From NCBI GenBank assembly GCA_026709365.1, contig JAPOTD010000007.1, positions 122,762-186,761 on the forward strand: 64,000 nucleotides of DNA, written 5' to 3'. Position numbers and translations under genes: made by a program. This DNA comes from Gammaproteobacteria bacterium (GTDB lineage Bacteria; Pseudomonadota; Gammaproteobacteria; Pseudomonadales; Azotimanducaceae). Shown here piece by piece: positions 1-6,708 of the stretch; positions within the stretch are counted from its first letter, which is position 1; the number at the start of each line of letters is the position of its first letter. The notes below the pieces were generated by a model. The model was not told the origin of the DNA. It made no database searches and saw only the letters and a list, made by a program, of their open reading frames with translations.

Positions 1-228
1 CGCCCGCTGTTCCCCGGCCCCTTCTTCCACGAATGCGCCTTGGCACTGCCCAAACCCGCCGGGGAGGTGCTCGACGCCTTGCTCGATCACGGCATTCTCG
101 GCGGGGTTTCGCTCGCCAGGCACTTCCCGGCGCTCGGCGACGCGCTGCTGGTCTGCGCCACCGAGAAGCGCAGCGCCGAGGAGATCGACGCCTACGGCCA
201 AGCGCTTGCCGCAGTGATCGCGGAATAG
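1..228 (+). CDS. gcvPA: Glycine dehydrogenase (decarboxylating) subunit 1, C-terminal fragment
   Basis: The last 75 codons of a gene that begins before the window. The fragment starts [11 protein letters not shown] and ends at TAG 226-228. With GcvPB it would form the PLP-dependent P-protein of the glycine cleavage system, which decarboxylates glycine and passes the aminomethyl group to lipoylated H-protein. The assignment rests mainly on position directly upstream of gcvPB and on the C-terminal pattern (a stretch ending in LVCATE followed by an acidic helix) typical of the small-domain end of this subunit. The 82-bp gap to gcvPB fits a gcvPA-gcvPB operon. The catalytic region lies outside the window. 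Confidence 0.82.
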   Translation, partial: RPLFPGPFFHECALALPKPAGEVLDALLDHGILGGVSLARHFPALGDALLVCATEKRSAEEIDAYGQALAAVIAE

Positions 229-310
229 GGCCCCCCGTGAGTCAGCGTTTGCGCCCGGCGAACCCACGACCGTTGATCGGCGGCATCGACCCGTATGCGG
301 AGCCCTTCCA

Positions 311-1768
311 ATGAGCACCATCTTCGACCTCAGCCAACCTGGCCGCAACGCGGCTGCGCAGTGCGCGCGCTCGGATGGCGCAGCCTTGGCGGGGCTGCCC
401 GAGGCCGCGCTGCGAACCGCTCCGCCGGCGTTGCCGGAGGTGTCCGAACTGCAGGCCGTGCGCCACTACACGAACTTGTCGGCCAAGAACTTTGCCATCG
501 ATCGCCAGTTCTATCCCTTGGGCTCCTGCACCATGAAGTACAACCCAAGGGGCGCCCACCGGGCGGCCAGCCTGCCCGGCTTTCTGGACCGGCATCCGCT
601 GGCGCCGGAGCGGGCCAGCCAAGGCTTCATGGGCTGCCTGTTCGCTTTGCAGGAGCTGCTCAAGGAAGTCACCGGCATGGCGGCGGTGTCGCTGACGCCC
701 ATGGCCGGCGCCCAGGGCGAGTTCGCCGGGGTGGCCATGATTCGGGCCTACCATCGCGCCCGAGGCGATCTTGAACGCCGCGAAATCCTGACCCCGGATG
801 CCGCCCACGGCACCAATCCGGCCACCGCGGTGATGTGCGGCTACACCGTGCGGGAAGTGGCGGTGGACGGCAACGGCGACGTGGACCTCGACGCCTTGAA
901 GGCTGCGGTCGGCCCGCAGACCGCCGGCCTGATGATGACCAACCCTTCGACCTGCGGCGTCTTTGAACGGCAAGCCGTGCAGATCGCCCAAGTGGTGCAT
1001 GACGCCGGTGGCCTGCTCTACTACGACGGCGCCAACTTGAACGCCATCCTCGGCAAGGTGCGCCCCGCCGACATGGGCTTCGACGTGCTGCACCTGAACC
1101 TGCACAAGACCTTCGCCACCCCCCACGGCGGCGGTGGCCCAGGCGCCGGGCCGGTGGGCGTCGGCGAGCGGCTGCTGCCGCACCTGCCAGTGCCGTTCGT
1201 GGCGCGGGGTGAAGACGGCTACCGCTGGCTCACCGAGGATGACGTGCCCGGCACCATCGGCAGGCTCTCCGCCTTCGCCGGCAACGCGGGCATCCTGTTG
1301 CGAGCCTTGGCCTACGCCCTGATGCTGGGCCGCGCCGGCATGGATCGGGTCAGCGACTTCGCCGTGCTCAACGCCGCCTACTTGGCGGCGCGGCTCAAGG
1401 CCGCAGGGTTTGAACTCGCCTATCCCAACCGCGCCGCCACCCATGAGTTCATCCTGACCCTAGCCGCCGAAGCCAAGGCCCACGGCGTCAGCGCCATGGA
1501 CGTCGCCAAGCGCCTGCTCGACTTCGGCGTCCACGCCCCCACCACCTACTTCCCGCTGCTGGTGCCGGAGTGCTTCCTGATCGAGCCCACCGAAACCGAG
1601 TGCCGCGAGGAGCTCGACCGCTTCGTTGAGGCCATGGCCACCATCGCCGAGGAGGCGCAGCGGGATCCGGAGCACCTCAGAACCGCGCCGCACAGCCTGC
1701 CCGTGGGACGGCTTGACGACGTAAAGGCGGCGCGGAACCTGAAGCTGCGCTGGACGCCGCCGGGTTGA
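311..1768 (+). CDS. gcvPB: Glycine dehydrogenase (decarboxylating) subunit 2
   Basis: A 485-residue PLP enzyme and the catalytic partner of GcvPA. The PLP-binding lysine is Lys266 in [16 protein letters not shown], the standard P-protein signature. A glycine-rich [12 protein letters not shown] segment lies near residue 73 and NPSTCGVF near 214. Length is normal for the split subunit (about 480-500). The ATG at 311 has GGAG about 9 nt upstream. It belongs to the cytoplasmic glycine cleavage system feeding one-carbon units to tetrahydrofolate. Gene order gcvPA-gcvPB is preserved. A P-protein that is split rather than fused is found in only part of the Gammaproteobacteria. Confidence 0.95.
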   Translation: MSTIFDLSQPGRNAAAQCARSDGAALAGLPEAALRTAPPALPEVSELQAVRHYTNLSAKNFAIDRQFYPLGSCTMKYNPRGAHRAASLPGFLDRHPLAPERASQGFMGCLFALQELLKEVTGMAAVSLTPMAGAQGEFAGVAMIRAYHRARGDLERREILTPDAAHGTNPATAVMCGYTVREVAVDGNGDVDLDALKAAVGPQTAGLMMTNPSTCGVFERQAVQIAQVVHDAGGLLYYDGANLNAILGKVRPADMGFDVLHLNLHKTFATPHGGGGPGAGPVGVGERLLPHLPVPFVARGEDGYRWLTEDDVPGTIGRLSAFAGNAGILLRALAYALMLGRAGMDRVSDFAVLNAAYLAARLKAAGFELAYPNRAATHEFILTLAAEAKAHGVSAMDVAKRLLDFGVHAPTTYFPLLVPECFLIEPTETECREELDRFVEAMATIAEEAQRDPEHLRTAPHSLPVGRLDDVKAARNLKLRWTPPG

Positions 1769-1877
1769 AGCAAGGCAAGGCGTCGAATGGGAGAGCGTGA
1801 CGCACCGAATACTCAGCAACGACGCCAGCGAGTTTGGGCTGAGGCTGCGGAAGCAGCTCTGAGCAGCCCTGCAAACG

Positions 1878-2066
1878 GAACATCCCGCTCGAATTGCGGT
1901 TGCCATGGCTTGGGTACTGGCCAATCCGGTTGTCGCCGCGCCCATCGTCGGCGTCACCAAGAAGAGTCATCTAGATAAGGCGTTGGCGGCGCTTGAGGTT
2001 GAGTTGACCGCTGAAGAGAAGCAGCGGCTGGAGGAGGTTTACACTCCTCTGGCCAACTTGTTCTGA
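1878..2066 (+). pseudogene. Aldo/keto reductase, 3' remnant
   Basis: An open frame of 62 codons from 1878 to TGA 2064-2066 reads IAVAMAWVLANPVVAAPIVG and then KKSHLDKALAALEVELTAEE. This is the C-terminal end of aldo/keto reductases: the ALAW-LL helix, the API-G turn that holds NADPH, and the final ELTAEE-LEEV helix. The upstream frame stops at 1860-1862 and the TIM-barrel core and catalytic Asp-Tyr-Lys-His residues are missing. I read it as a decayed gene fragment. The 1769-2127 interval holds nothing else recognisable. Confidence 0.72.
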
Positions 2067-2127
2067 TTTGCTGTGGGCGTAGGGAGCATCTCGATATTGA
2101 TGCGGTCGAGAGCCTTCGCAGTTCCGC

Positions 2128-2550
2128 TCATTCCGCAGCCCACGGATTGATCAGTTCGACCTCCATGACCTCAAAGTGGCTTACGTTTCGCGTTGCGACC
2201 GCTAGCCCGCGTGAGTGTGCGATGGCGGCAATCTGACAGTCAATGGGTTCGACATGGCGACCCGCCGAACGGCGCATCGCTGCAAGATCACCATAGACGT
2301 GTGCCGCTGCCCGATCAAAGGATAAAACGCGGTCTCTGAAGGCTTCGTGCAGCATCCCCTCAATGTTCGAGATCAGCATCTCGCGGCGGCGCCCTTTCGG
2401 CAGTATTGCAGTGCCGTAGCGAAGCTCGGCCTCGCTCACGGTCGAAAAGAAAAGGCTCGTTGAGGGTTTACCAGCCACCCAGGCTTCGACATTGGGATCC
2501 GGCGCCGGACGCATCAGTTCGGACACGACATTCGTGTCAAGTAGTATCAC
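2128..2550 (-). CDS. PIN-domain toxin, FitB/VapC family
   Basis: A 140-residue PIN-domain ribonuclease toxin. Acidic metal-binding residues are visible in LLDTNVVSE at the N-terminus, SEAELRYG near residue 40 and EPIDCQIAAIA near 102, with the late RNVSHF motif. This order and the C-terminal VINPW-like end match FitB-type VapC proteins, which cleave RNA and are held inactive by a ribbon-helix-helix partner. The antitoxin gene lies 14 bp upstream on the same strand, so the two form one operon. The protein looks complete. Confidence 0.9.
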   Translation of the reverse strand: MILLDTNVVSELMRPAPDPNVEAWVAGKPSTSLFFSTVSEAELRYGTAILPKGRRREMLISNIEGMLHEAFRDRVLSFDRAAAHVYGDLAAMRRSAGRHVEPIDCQIAAIAHSRGLAVATRNVSHFEVMEVELINPWAAE

Positions 2551-2564
2551 TTCGCATTCCAGCT

Positions 2565-2807
2565 TCAGTCGAATAACGGTGGCTCGCGTGAGCTGTCTCG
2601 GGCAGGCAACTTCAGGTCCACGCCGTTCGTAGGCCCGAAATACGATCGGATAATGCTCGCGAGGTCGCGCATCTCGGGCTGGATGCTGACCGCATCGCCC
2701 AAGATCACGCGGGCTTCCTCTTCCATCGAGCGGCCATTTCCAGACGCGCGCACTCGCAGCCGGGTTTTGATCTCATCGTTGAGATTGCGAATTGTGATGC
2801 TCGCCAT
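2565..2807 (-). CDS. FitA-like ribbon-helix-helix antitoxin
   Basis: An 80-residue antitoxin beginning MASITIRNLNDEIKTRLRVR, the FitA/Arc-type DNA-binding strand and helix. RSMEEEARVIL follows, and an acidic C-terminal tail would wrap the PIN toxin. I chose the ATG at 2807 over an in-frame ATG 57 bases upstream because GAGGAAA lies 8 nt before it and the family begins here. It precedes the toxin gene 2128-2550. A 15-bp palindrome 45 bp upstream is a probable autoregulatory operator. Confidence 0.88.
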   Translation of the reverse strand: MASITIRNLNDEIKTRLRVRASGNGRSMEEEARVILGDAVSIQPEMRDLASIIRSYFGPTNGVDLKLPARDSSREPPLFD

Positions 2808-2851
2808 TGACAATTTCCTCACACGGGTCACCGGCATTGAATGTACTTGGG

Positions 2852-2866
2852 GATTGCAATGCAATC
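2852..2866. promoter_or_regulatory. Palindromic candidate operator of the FitAB-like module
   Basis: GATTGCA-A-TGCAATC is a perfect 7+7 bp inverted repeat around one base, 45 bp upstream of the antitoxin start. RHH antitoxins usually repress their own operon from such palindromes. The role is inferred from symmetry and position. Confidence 0.5.
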
Positions 2867-2867
2867 A

Positions 2868-3010
2868 AGCCAGTTGCGGGCTGGCTGAAGCTGGCGTTCC
2901 CCCCGCAGCGGGGCGTCCCGCCCTCGGACGGCGCGAAGCGCCGTTGCCCCTTGGATGCCCGCCTTGTAGCGGGGCCCATTTATAATTTTCCTGCTTATCT
3001 GGGTCGTAGC
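2868..3010. other. Hairpin-rich spacer
   Basis: No gene is seen here. The stretch contains adjacent small palindromes: CCCCGC-A-GCGGGG near 2899, GGCGC-GAA-GCGCC near 2931, and GCCCC/GGGGC arms around 2945-2975. It also has a GGCTGAAGCTGG string like the end of the MITE-like element found at 14547 and 49749. It may be a degraded repeat. It separates the FitAB-like operon from the orphan antitoxin. Confidence 0.35.
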
Positions 3011-3016
3011 CGCGAA

Positions 3017-3322
3017 TCACCCGAAGTCGCCTTGCAGATCCCCCTTGGCGGCATTGGCCACAGTTTGGATCAGGCCTTCCGCCAGAAGCGCGAGTGGCAG
3101 CGCTCCCTCAAGAGACGGCGGCGGTGTTGTCAGCCATGCCCACGCGGCGTAGCCGTCATTGAACAGCGCCGCCACATACGCCAAGCCCTGAAGCGGACGG
3201 TTTCTCCCGTCGAGTTGGCCAACAGGGAAGACGTAGCCCCATCTCGCGTTCTGCCAGCCGATGATCTTGCCTTCTTTTCGCCATTCCTGAACCGATTGGC
3301 GCGTCTTCAGCCCTTTTGTCAA
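3017..3322 (-). CDS. Xre/MbcA/ParS (DUF2384)-type antitoxin-like protein, probably truncated
   Basis: The frame from a TTG at 3322 encodes 101 residues. Its core, GRPLQGLAYVAALF followed by AAWAWLTTPPPSLEGALPL, matches the toxin-binding domain of MbcA/ParS/Xre antitoxins (DUF2384) in my reading. The N-terminal part holds an HTH-like QSVQEWRKEGKIIGW. The same frame stays open to a stop at 3374-3376 but has no ATG or GTG there, so the original start is probably lost. The family is normally paired with a RES-domain toxin; none flanks this copy. It may be a remnant or a free-standing antitoxin. Confidence 0.6.
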   Translation of the reverse strand: MTKGLKTRQSVQEWRKEGKIIGWQNARWGYVFPVGQLDGRNRPLQGLAYVAALFNDGYAAWAWLTTPPPSLEGALPLALLAEGLIQTVANAAKGDLQGDFG

Positions 3323-3385
3323 TATCGGTGGGGTGGTGAGCGCTCGAAGTGATTTGGGGGCGGGTGTGTCAATTCAACTAAGTGC

Positions 3386-3420
3386 TGTTACAGTGTAGAG
3401 CAAGACTTATGGATGTAACA
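3386..3420. promoter_or_regulatory. Inverted-repeat candidate operator of vapB
   Basis: TGTTACA (3386-3392) and TGTAACA (3414-3420) are exact inverted repeats ending 2 bp before the vapB start. A smaller palindrome, TACA-G-TGTA, overlaps the left arm at 3389-3397. The arrangement suits autorepression by a VapB dimer pair. Function is inferred. Confidence 0.45.
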
Positions 3421-3422
3421 CC

Positions 3423-3677
3423 ATGGCTCTCAATATCAGAAACACGGAAACGGAGCGATTGGCAGCGGAGTTGGCGCAGCTGACCGGGCGAACGAAGACC
3501 GATGCCGTCGCCGAAGCCATAAGAGACCGATTGGAGCGGCTTCAAAAGGAGCGGTCAGGACGGTCCTTGGCCGACCAACTTGATGACATCGGACGGCGAT
3601 GCGCCGAATTGCCAGTGCTTGATGAACGCCCTGCGGATGTGATTCTGGGATATGACAGTCACGGCGTTCCCCGCTGA
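3423..3677 (+). CDS. VapB-family antitoxin (Rv0623/PSK type)
   Basis: An 84-residue protein starting MALNIRNTETERLAAELAQL, the N-terminal RHH pattern of the VapB family that pairs with PIN toxins. TKTDAVAEAIRDRLERL forms the second helix, and the acidic tail around ADQLDDIGRRC would contact toxin. Its stop overlaps the start of the PIN-domain frame at 3677, as expected for vapBC. The toxin is truncated, so this antitoxin may now have no intact local partner. Confidence 0.88.
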   Translation: MALNIRNTETERLAAELAQLTGRTKTDAVAEAIRDRLERLQKERSGRSLADQLDDIGRRCAELPVLDERPADVILGYDSHGVPR

Positions 3678-3865
3678 TGGTCTTTGACACATCGGCTTTT
3701 CTGGCAGTTCTCAACGACGAGCCGGAACGGCGCATATTCACCGAAGCGATTGAGGCCGCAGCATCTCGCTGCACATCGGCGGCCACGTTGCCGCACCCTG
3801 AGCGAGTACCGTCGGGATCGAGGATGCCGCCTGAGCTGGCAAGCCCAAATTCCCAAATGTCCTAG
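3677..3865 (+). pseudogene. vapC PIN toxin, truncated
   Basis: The first 36 or so residues, MVFDTSAFLAVLNDEPERR followed by a helix ending TSAATL, match the N-terminal strand, first catalytic Asp and first helices of PIN-domain VapC. After about position 3790 the frame becomes unrelated (PHPERVPSGSRMPPE) and stops at 3865. No continuation with the remaining acidic residues is visible in the other two frames. This looks like a break at a recombination junction. The next gene starts 10 bp later, so the junction probably joined two mobile modules. Confidence 0.75.
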
Positions 3866-3875
3866 GCCGCTGCAA

Positions 3876-4574
3876 ATGCTTGAGTTTCCGGAACCGCAAC
3901 GCAAGGTGGCCGAAGCGGCAGCGACCGCGTTGCTTTCCCACTTTGACTTGGAAGACCTCTCGATGGGGGGCGGCACGGTGCTGCAGACAAGGTGGGAGCA
4001 CAGGAAATCCCTTGATGTTGATCTTTTCTGCAAAAGCGACGTATTTGCTCGTGTTCATCGTGAGAGCGGCGGGGAAGTGGAGAAAGTGATGATTGAGTGT
4101 GCGGGTGCTGACCCGGACAGGACTTGGATGGAGTACATGGCACTGTATGGCGAGATCGAAGGCATTGAGGTGACCTTGATGCCCCACGTTTTCATACTTG
4201 ATGAGGCTTTTGACGGAGTGCTGCCCGGCAGCGTACCTGTTCGGCTTCAGGCCACCTCGGAAATTTTGGCCAAGAAGCTGCGTCACCGTTTGCACGGCGC
4301 CAGCACAGTGGAAGTGAGGGACGTCTATGATTTGGCCTGCGCCGTGGAACTGGCCCCGGAAGCCCTTAACGACGCCAGGCAGGCTTTGTCGCCGGAGCAG
4401 TGTTATGAGGTTTGCGCTTTGCTAGCCCAATTGCCGAAAGGCTGGTCTGGACAGACCAACAAGCCGTTGATCAAGCCTTTGTTGGATTGGGATGAGGCGG
4501 AGTTGGTGGAGGTTGTCCGCTCAGCGCTAATGAATCCATGCCCTCTGGATCCCGCAACCCGGCCGCGCCCATGA
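3876..4574 (+). CDS. AbiEii-like nucleotidyltransferase (type IV toxin family)
   Basis: A 232-residue protein of the AbiEii/MNT superfamily. MGGGTVLQTRW then HRKSLDVDLF gives the GG-T/S...D-D nucleotidyltransferase signature near residues 30-50. RDVYDLACAVE near 150 matches the R-D-DL helix of the family. In known pairs the toxin transfers nucleotides to tRNA acceptor ends and is neutralised by an upstream AbiEi antitoxin. Here no AbiEi gene precedes it; instead a gene for an unknown protein overlaps its stop by ATGA. The frame extends further upstream through the vapC debris, but the ATG at 3876 is the first that begins family-like sequence. Confidence 0.78.
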   Translation: MLEFPEPQRKVAEAAATALLSHFDLEDLSMGGGTVLQTRWEHRKSLDVDLFCKSDVFARVHRESGGEVEKVMIECAGADPDRTWMEYMALYGEIEGIEVTLMPHVFILDEAFDGVLPGSVPVRLQATSEILAKKLRHRLHGASTVEVRDVYDLACAVELAPEALNDARQALSPEQCYEVCALLAQLPKGWSGQTNKPLIKPLLDWDEAELVEVVRSALMNPCPLDPATRPRP

Positions 4575-4960
4575 GGCGGCGCAGCCCGTCAGTGCAGCTT
4601 GCGGCGCCGAGCTGCTTTGCGGCCAATCCGAAGAATCAGGTTGCGCCGGAGGCGGAGGCGAACGCGGATCGCTTGGTGGATTCCATGCTCGGCCGCCATT
4701 GCGCAGGCCTGCGCTTTAAGGTTAACGGTGGCCTTCTGCGAAAGGCATTGTGCTCGCCTCCAGTCATGGGCGGCGAGGTTGCGGAGGTCATTCGGTGGCT
4801 GTTCGGGTCAATTTGGATTCAAGACCTGCACAAGCTCGCTTGGCGGTGCGGCGTTCCAGTCACCTGCTTGGCGGAACATGCTCGGGCCCTCGGCGTAACC
4901 AATCGCCATGTGATTCTTTGGTTGAATCAGTTTGCGGTGACGCCGCAGCGCCAAGCTTAG
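4571..4960 (+). CDS. Unknown protein translationally coupled to the AbiEii-like gene
   Basis: I do not recognise this 129-residue protein. Its ATG at 4571 overlaps the stop of the nucleotidyltransferase gene (ATGA), implying translational coupling; an alternative in-frame ATG lies at 4538. The N-terminal third is Pro/Ala/Arg-rich. The middle and C-terminus look folded (GLRFKVNGGLLRKAL; then WLFGSIWIQDLHKLAWRCG) and end in a helix-like HARALGVTNRHVILWLNQF. It has no signal peptide or clear membrane span. By position it could be an antitoxin or accessory factor, which would be a reversed order for this family; that is inference. Confidence 0.6.
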   Translation: MRRRSPSVQLAAPSCFAANPKNQVAPEAEANADRLVDSMLGRHCAGLRFKVNGGLLRKALCSPPVMGGEVAEVIRWLFGSIWIQDLHKLAWRCGVPVTCLAEHARALGVTNRHVILWLNQFAVTPQRQA

Positions 4961-4965
4961 GCATT

Positions 4966-4992
4966 CAGGCGAAAGCCTGTCTGCCCGACAGG
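4966..4992 (+). other. Two mutually exclusive hairpins
   Basis: CAGGC-GAAA-GCCTG (4966-4979, GNRA loop) overlaps CCTGTC-TGCCC-GACAGG (4976-4992). Both stems are perfect but share bases, so only one can form. They sit just after the stop at 4960. No T-run follows, so a classical terminator is unlikely; processing or attenuation are possible. Confidence 0.35.
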
Positions 4993-5103
4993 TTCCGGTT
5001 TGAGGGCGTTTCCCGGCAAACCATCCGCCTCCCATCGGTTTGACCAATTTTATCGCAACCGTAAAATGGCCATGACCGATTTACGACGATCAAGGCTCCG
5101 GTC

Positions 5104-6312
5104 ATGCAACGCACGTTGCTGAACGAACTCGCTGGCCATTATCGGGAACATCGGCAAATGGCCTTTCTTTCCGGCCCCAGACAGGTGGGAAAGACCACTC
5201 TGGCGAAGGCGCTGACCGATCTTTTCCCCGGCAGCGAATACCTCAATTGGGACAATCAGGCGCACCGGGCGGTGATCCTGGATGGCCCCCAGGCCGTGGC
5301 GAGCCGATTGGGGCTCGAGCGCCTGTTGCCCAGCCCACCGCTGTGCGCCTTCGCCGAATTGCACAAGTACCGGCATTGGCGGAATTTCCTCAAGGGCTTT
5401 TTCGACCAACACGAAAGCCGGGCCCGCATCCTGGTTACCGGCAGCGCGTCGCTTGCGACCTTCAGTCGGGGCGGGGACAGCTTGATGGGGCGTTACTTTC
5501 CCTACCGGCTGCATCCGATATCCGTGGGCGAATGCCTGGGCAGCATGGCCGGTGGCCGGCTCTTGGGCGAACCCACGCCGATCGACGATGACCGATGGGC
5601 GGCGCTGTGGCGCTTCGGCGGCTTCCCCGAACCCTTCCTGAAGGCCAACCAGCGCTTCCACAACCGCTGGCGCGCCCTGCGCACGGAGCAGCTCCTCCGG
5701 GAGGACCTGCGCGACCTGACCCGCATACAGGAACTCGGCCAAGTGGAGATGCTCGCCGCAATGCTCCGCAGCCAAGTGGGGCAACTCACTAGCTACAGCT
5801 ACTTGGCCAGGAACGTCCGGGTGTCGGTCGATACCGCCAGACGCTGGCTCTCGACCTTGGAAGCGCTCTACTTCTGCTTCGCAGTAAAGCCGTGGCACCG
5901 CAACGTGACGCGGGCGCTGCGCAAGGAGCCCAAGTACTACCTATGAGACTGGTCGCAAGTCAGCGACCCCGGCGCCCGGGCTGAGAACCTCGTCGCCTCG
6001 GCGTTGCTGAAGTCCGTGCATTGGTGGACCGAGACCGGACAAGGCAGCTTCGGCCTGCACTTCGTGCGCGACAAGCAGAAGCGCGAAGTTGACTTCCTCG
6101 TGACCCGCGATCAGCAACCGTGGTTCCTGGTGGAGGCGAAGGCCAGTGAAAAAGCCGGCTTGAGCGATTCGCTCGCCTACTTTCAACGGCAAACGGGCGC
6201 GGCACACGCCTTCCAAGTGGCGATGGACGGCGAGTTCGTGGCCCAGGACTGCTTCGCGCAACGGTCGCCGATCATCGTTCCGGCCCGCACGCTGTTGGCC
6301 CAGCTTGTGTGA
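5104..6312 (+). pseudogene. AAA-family ATPase with DUF4143, interrupted by one in-frame TGA
   Basis: Reading frame 5104-5943 encodes a P-loop ATPase (SGPRQVGKTTLAKAL near residue 23) with the sensor-like VTGSASL and the DUF4143 region. At 5944-5946 a TGA falls inside KYYL-stop-DWS, where the family usually has a tryptophan (YLWDWS). The same frame then continues without error to 6312 through the C-terminal nuclease-like end EVDFLVT...WFLVEAKAS. Only one base (TGG to TGA) separates this from an intact gene. The Walker B segment CAFAELHKY also has Ala where the first acidic residue is expected, so ATPase activity may already have been lost. It may be a true nonsense mutation or an assembly error. 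Confidence 0.8.
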
Positions 6313-6688
6313 GCGCATGTGGAGCTATGATCAATTTCGAGGTGCGGCCATAAAAATCCATCACGATACGGTACGCGACTACTTGACGATCGACTTTGCC
6401 CAGGAAGTGGAAGCCCGCTCAGTTTACAGCGAAGGCATGATCGTCCGTTACGACAAAGCGGGTCATGTGATCGGGATCGACATCACCGATTCCATGAAGC
6501 TGTTCGGTGGCTCCGATTGCATGACTTTGCAGGAGGTTTGCCGCTTTCTCGGCGTATCCGAATCGACGGTTCGACGGAAAGTGCGGGCAAACAAGATCAA
6601 GCACACCATGGAAGGCAACCGTTATCGATTCAGGAAGTCCGATGTCCTCGGTTTGGCGCCTTCCAATCCCCGCGTGGTTCCGCCCTGA
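6305..6688 (+). CDS. DUF2283 protein with C-terminal excisionase-type HTH
   Basis: A 127-residue protein. Residues 14-65 (IKIHHDTVRDYLTIDF...VRYDKAGHVIGIDI) match the small beta-rich DUF2283 fold. Residues 73-118 (MTLQEVCRFLGVSEST, then VRRKVRANKI) form an excisionase/MerR-like helix-turn-helix followed by a YRFRKSDVL wing. The gene overlaps the 3' end of the broken ATPase frame by 8 bp; an alternative ATG at 6317 removes the overlap. DUF2283 proteins are often near toxin-antitoxin genes. A DNA-binding regulatory role is likely from the HTH, but the target is unknown. Confidence 0.75.
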   Translation: MCERMWSYDQFRGAAIKIHHDTVRDYLTIDFAQEVEARSVYSEGMIVRYDKAGHVIGIDITDSMKLFGGSDCMTLQEVCRFLGVSESTVRRKVRANKIKHTMEGNRYRFRKSDVLGLAPSNPRVVPP

Positions 6689-6708
6689 TTCAGGACGGGG
6701 GCGGGACA

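Noticed and set aside
1..310. A glycine riboswitch controlling gcv genes
   Set aside because: The region upstream of gcvPA is outside the window, and the gcvPA-gcvPB spacer shows no such structure.
2868..3010. A third copy of the MITE-like element
   Set aside because: It shares only a GGCTGAAGCTGG string and GC-rich hairpins; the second end and inner palindrome are missing, so I call it only a possible remnant.
3684..3875. An N-terminal extension of 64 residues on the AbiEii-like protein
   Set aside because: It is read out of frame through vapC debris and is Arg-rich; the family fold begins at ATG 3876.
5050..5898. A 282-codon frame opposite the DUF4143 ATPase
   Set aside because: The plus strand has P-loop and DUF4143 motifs; the minus-strand product has none.
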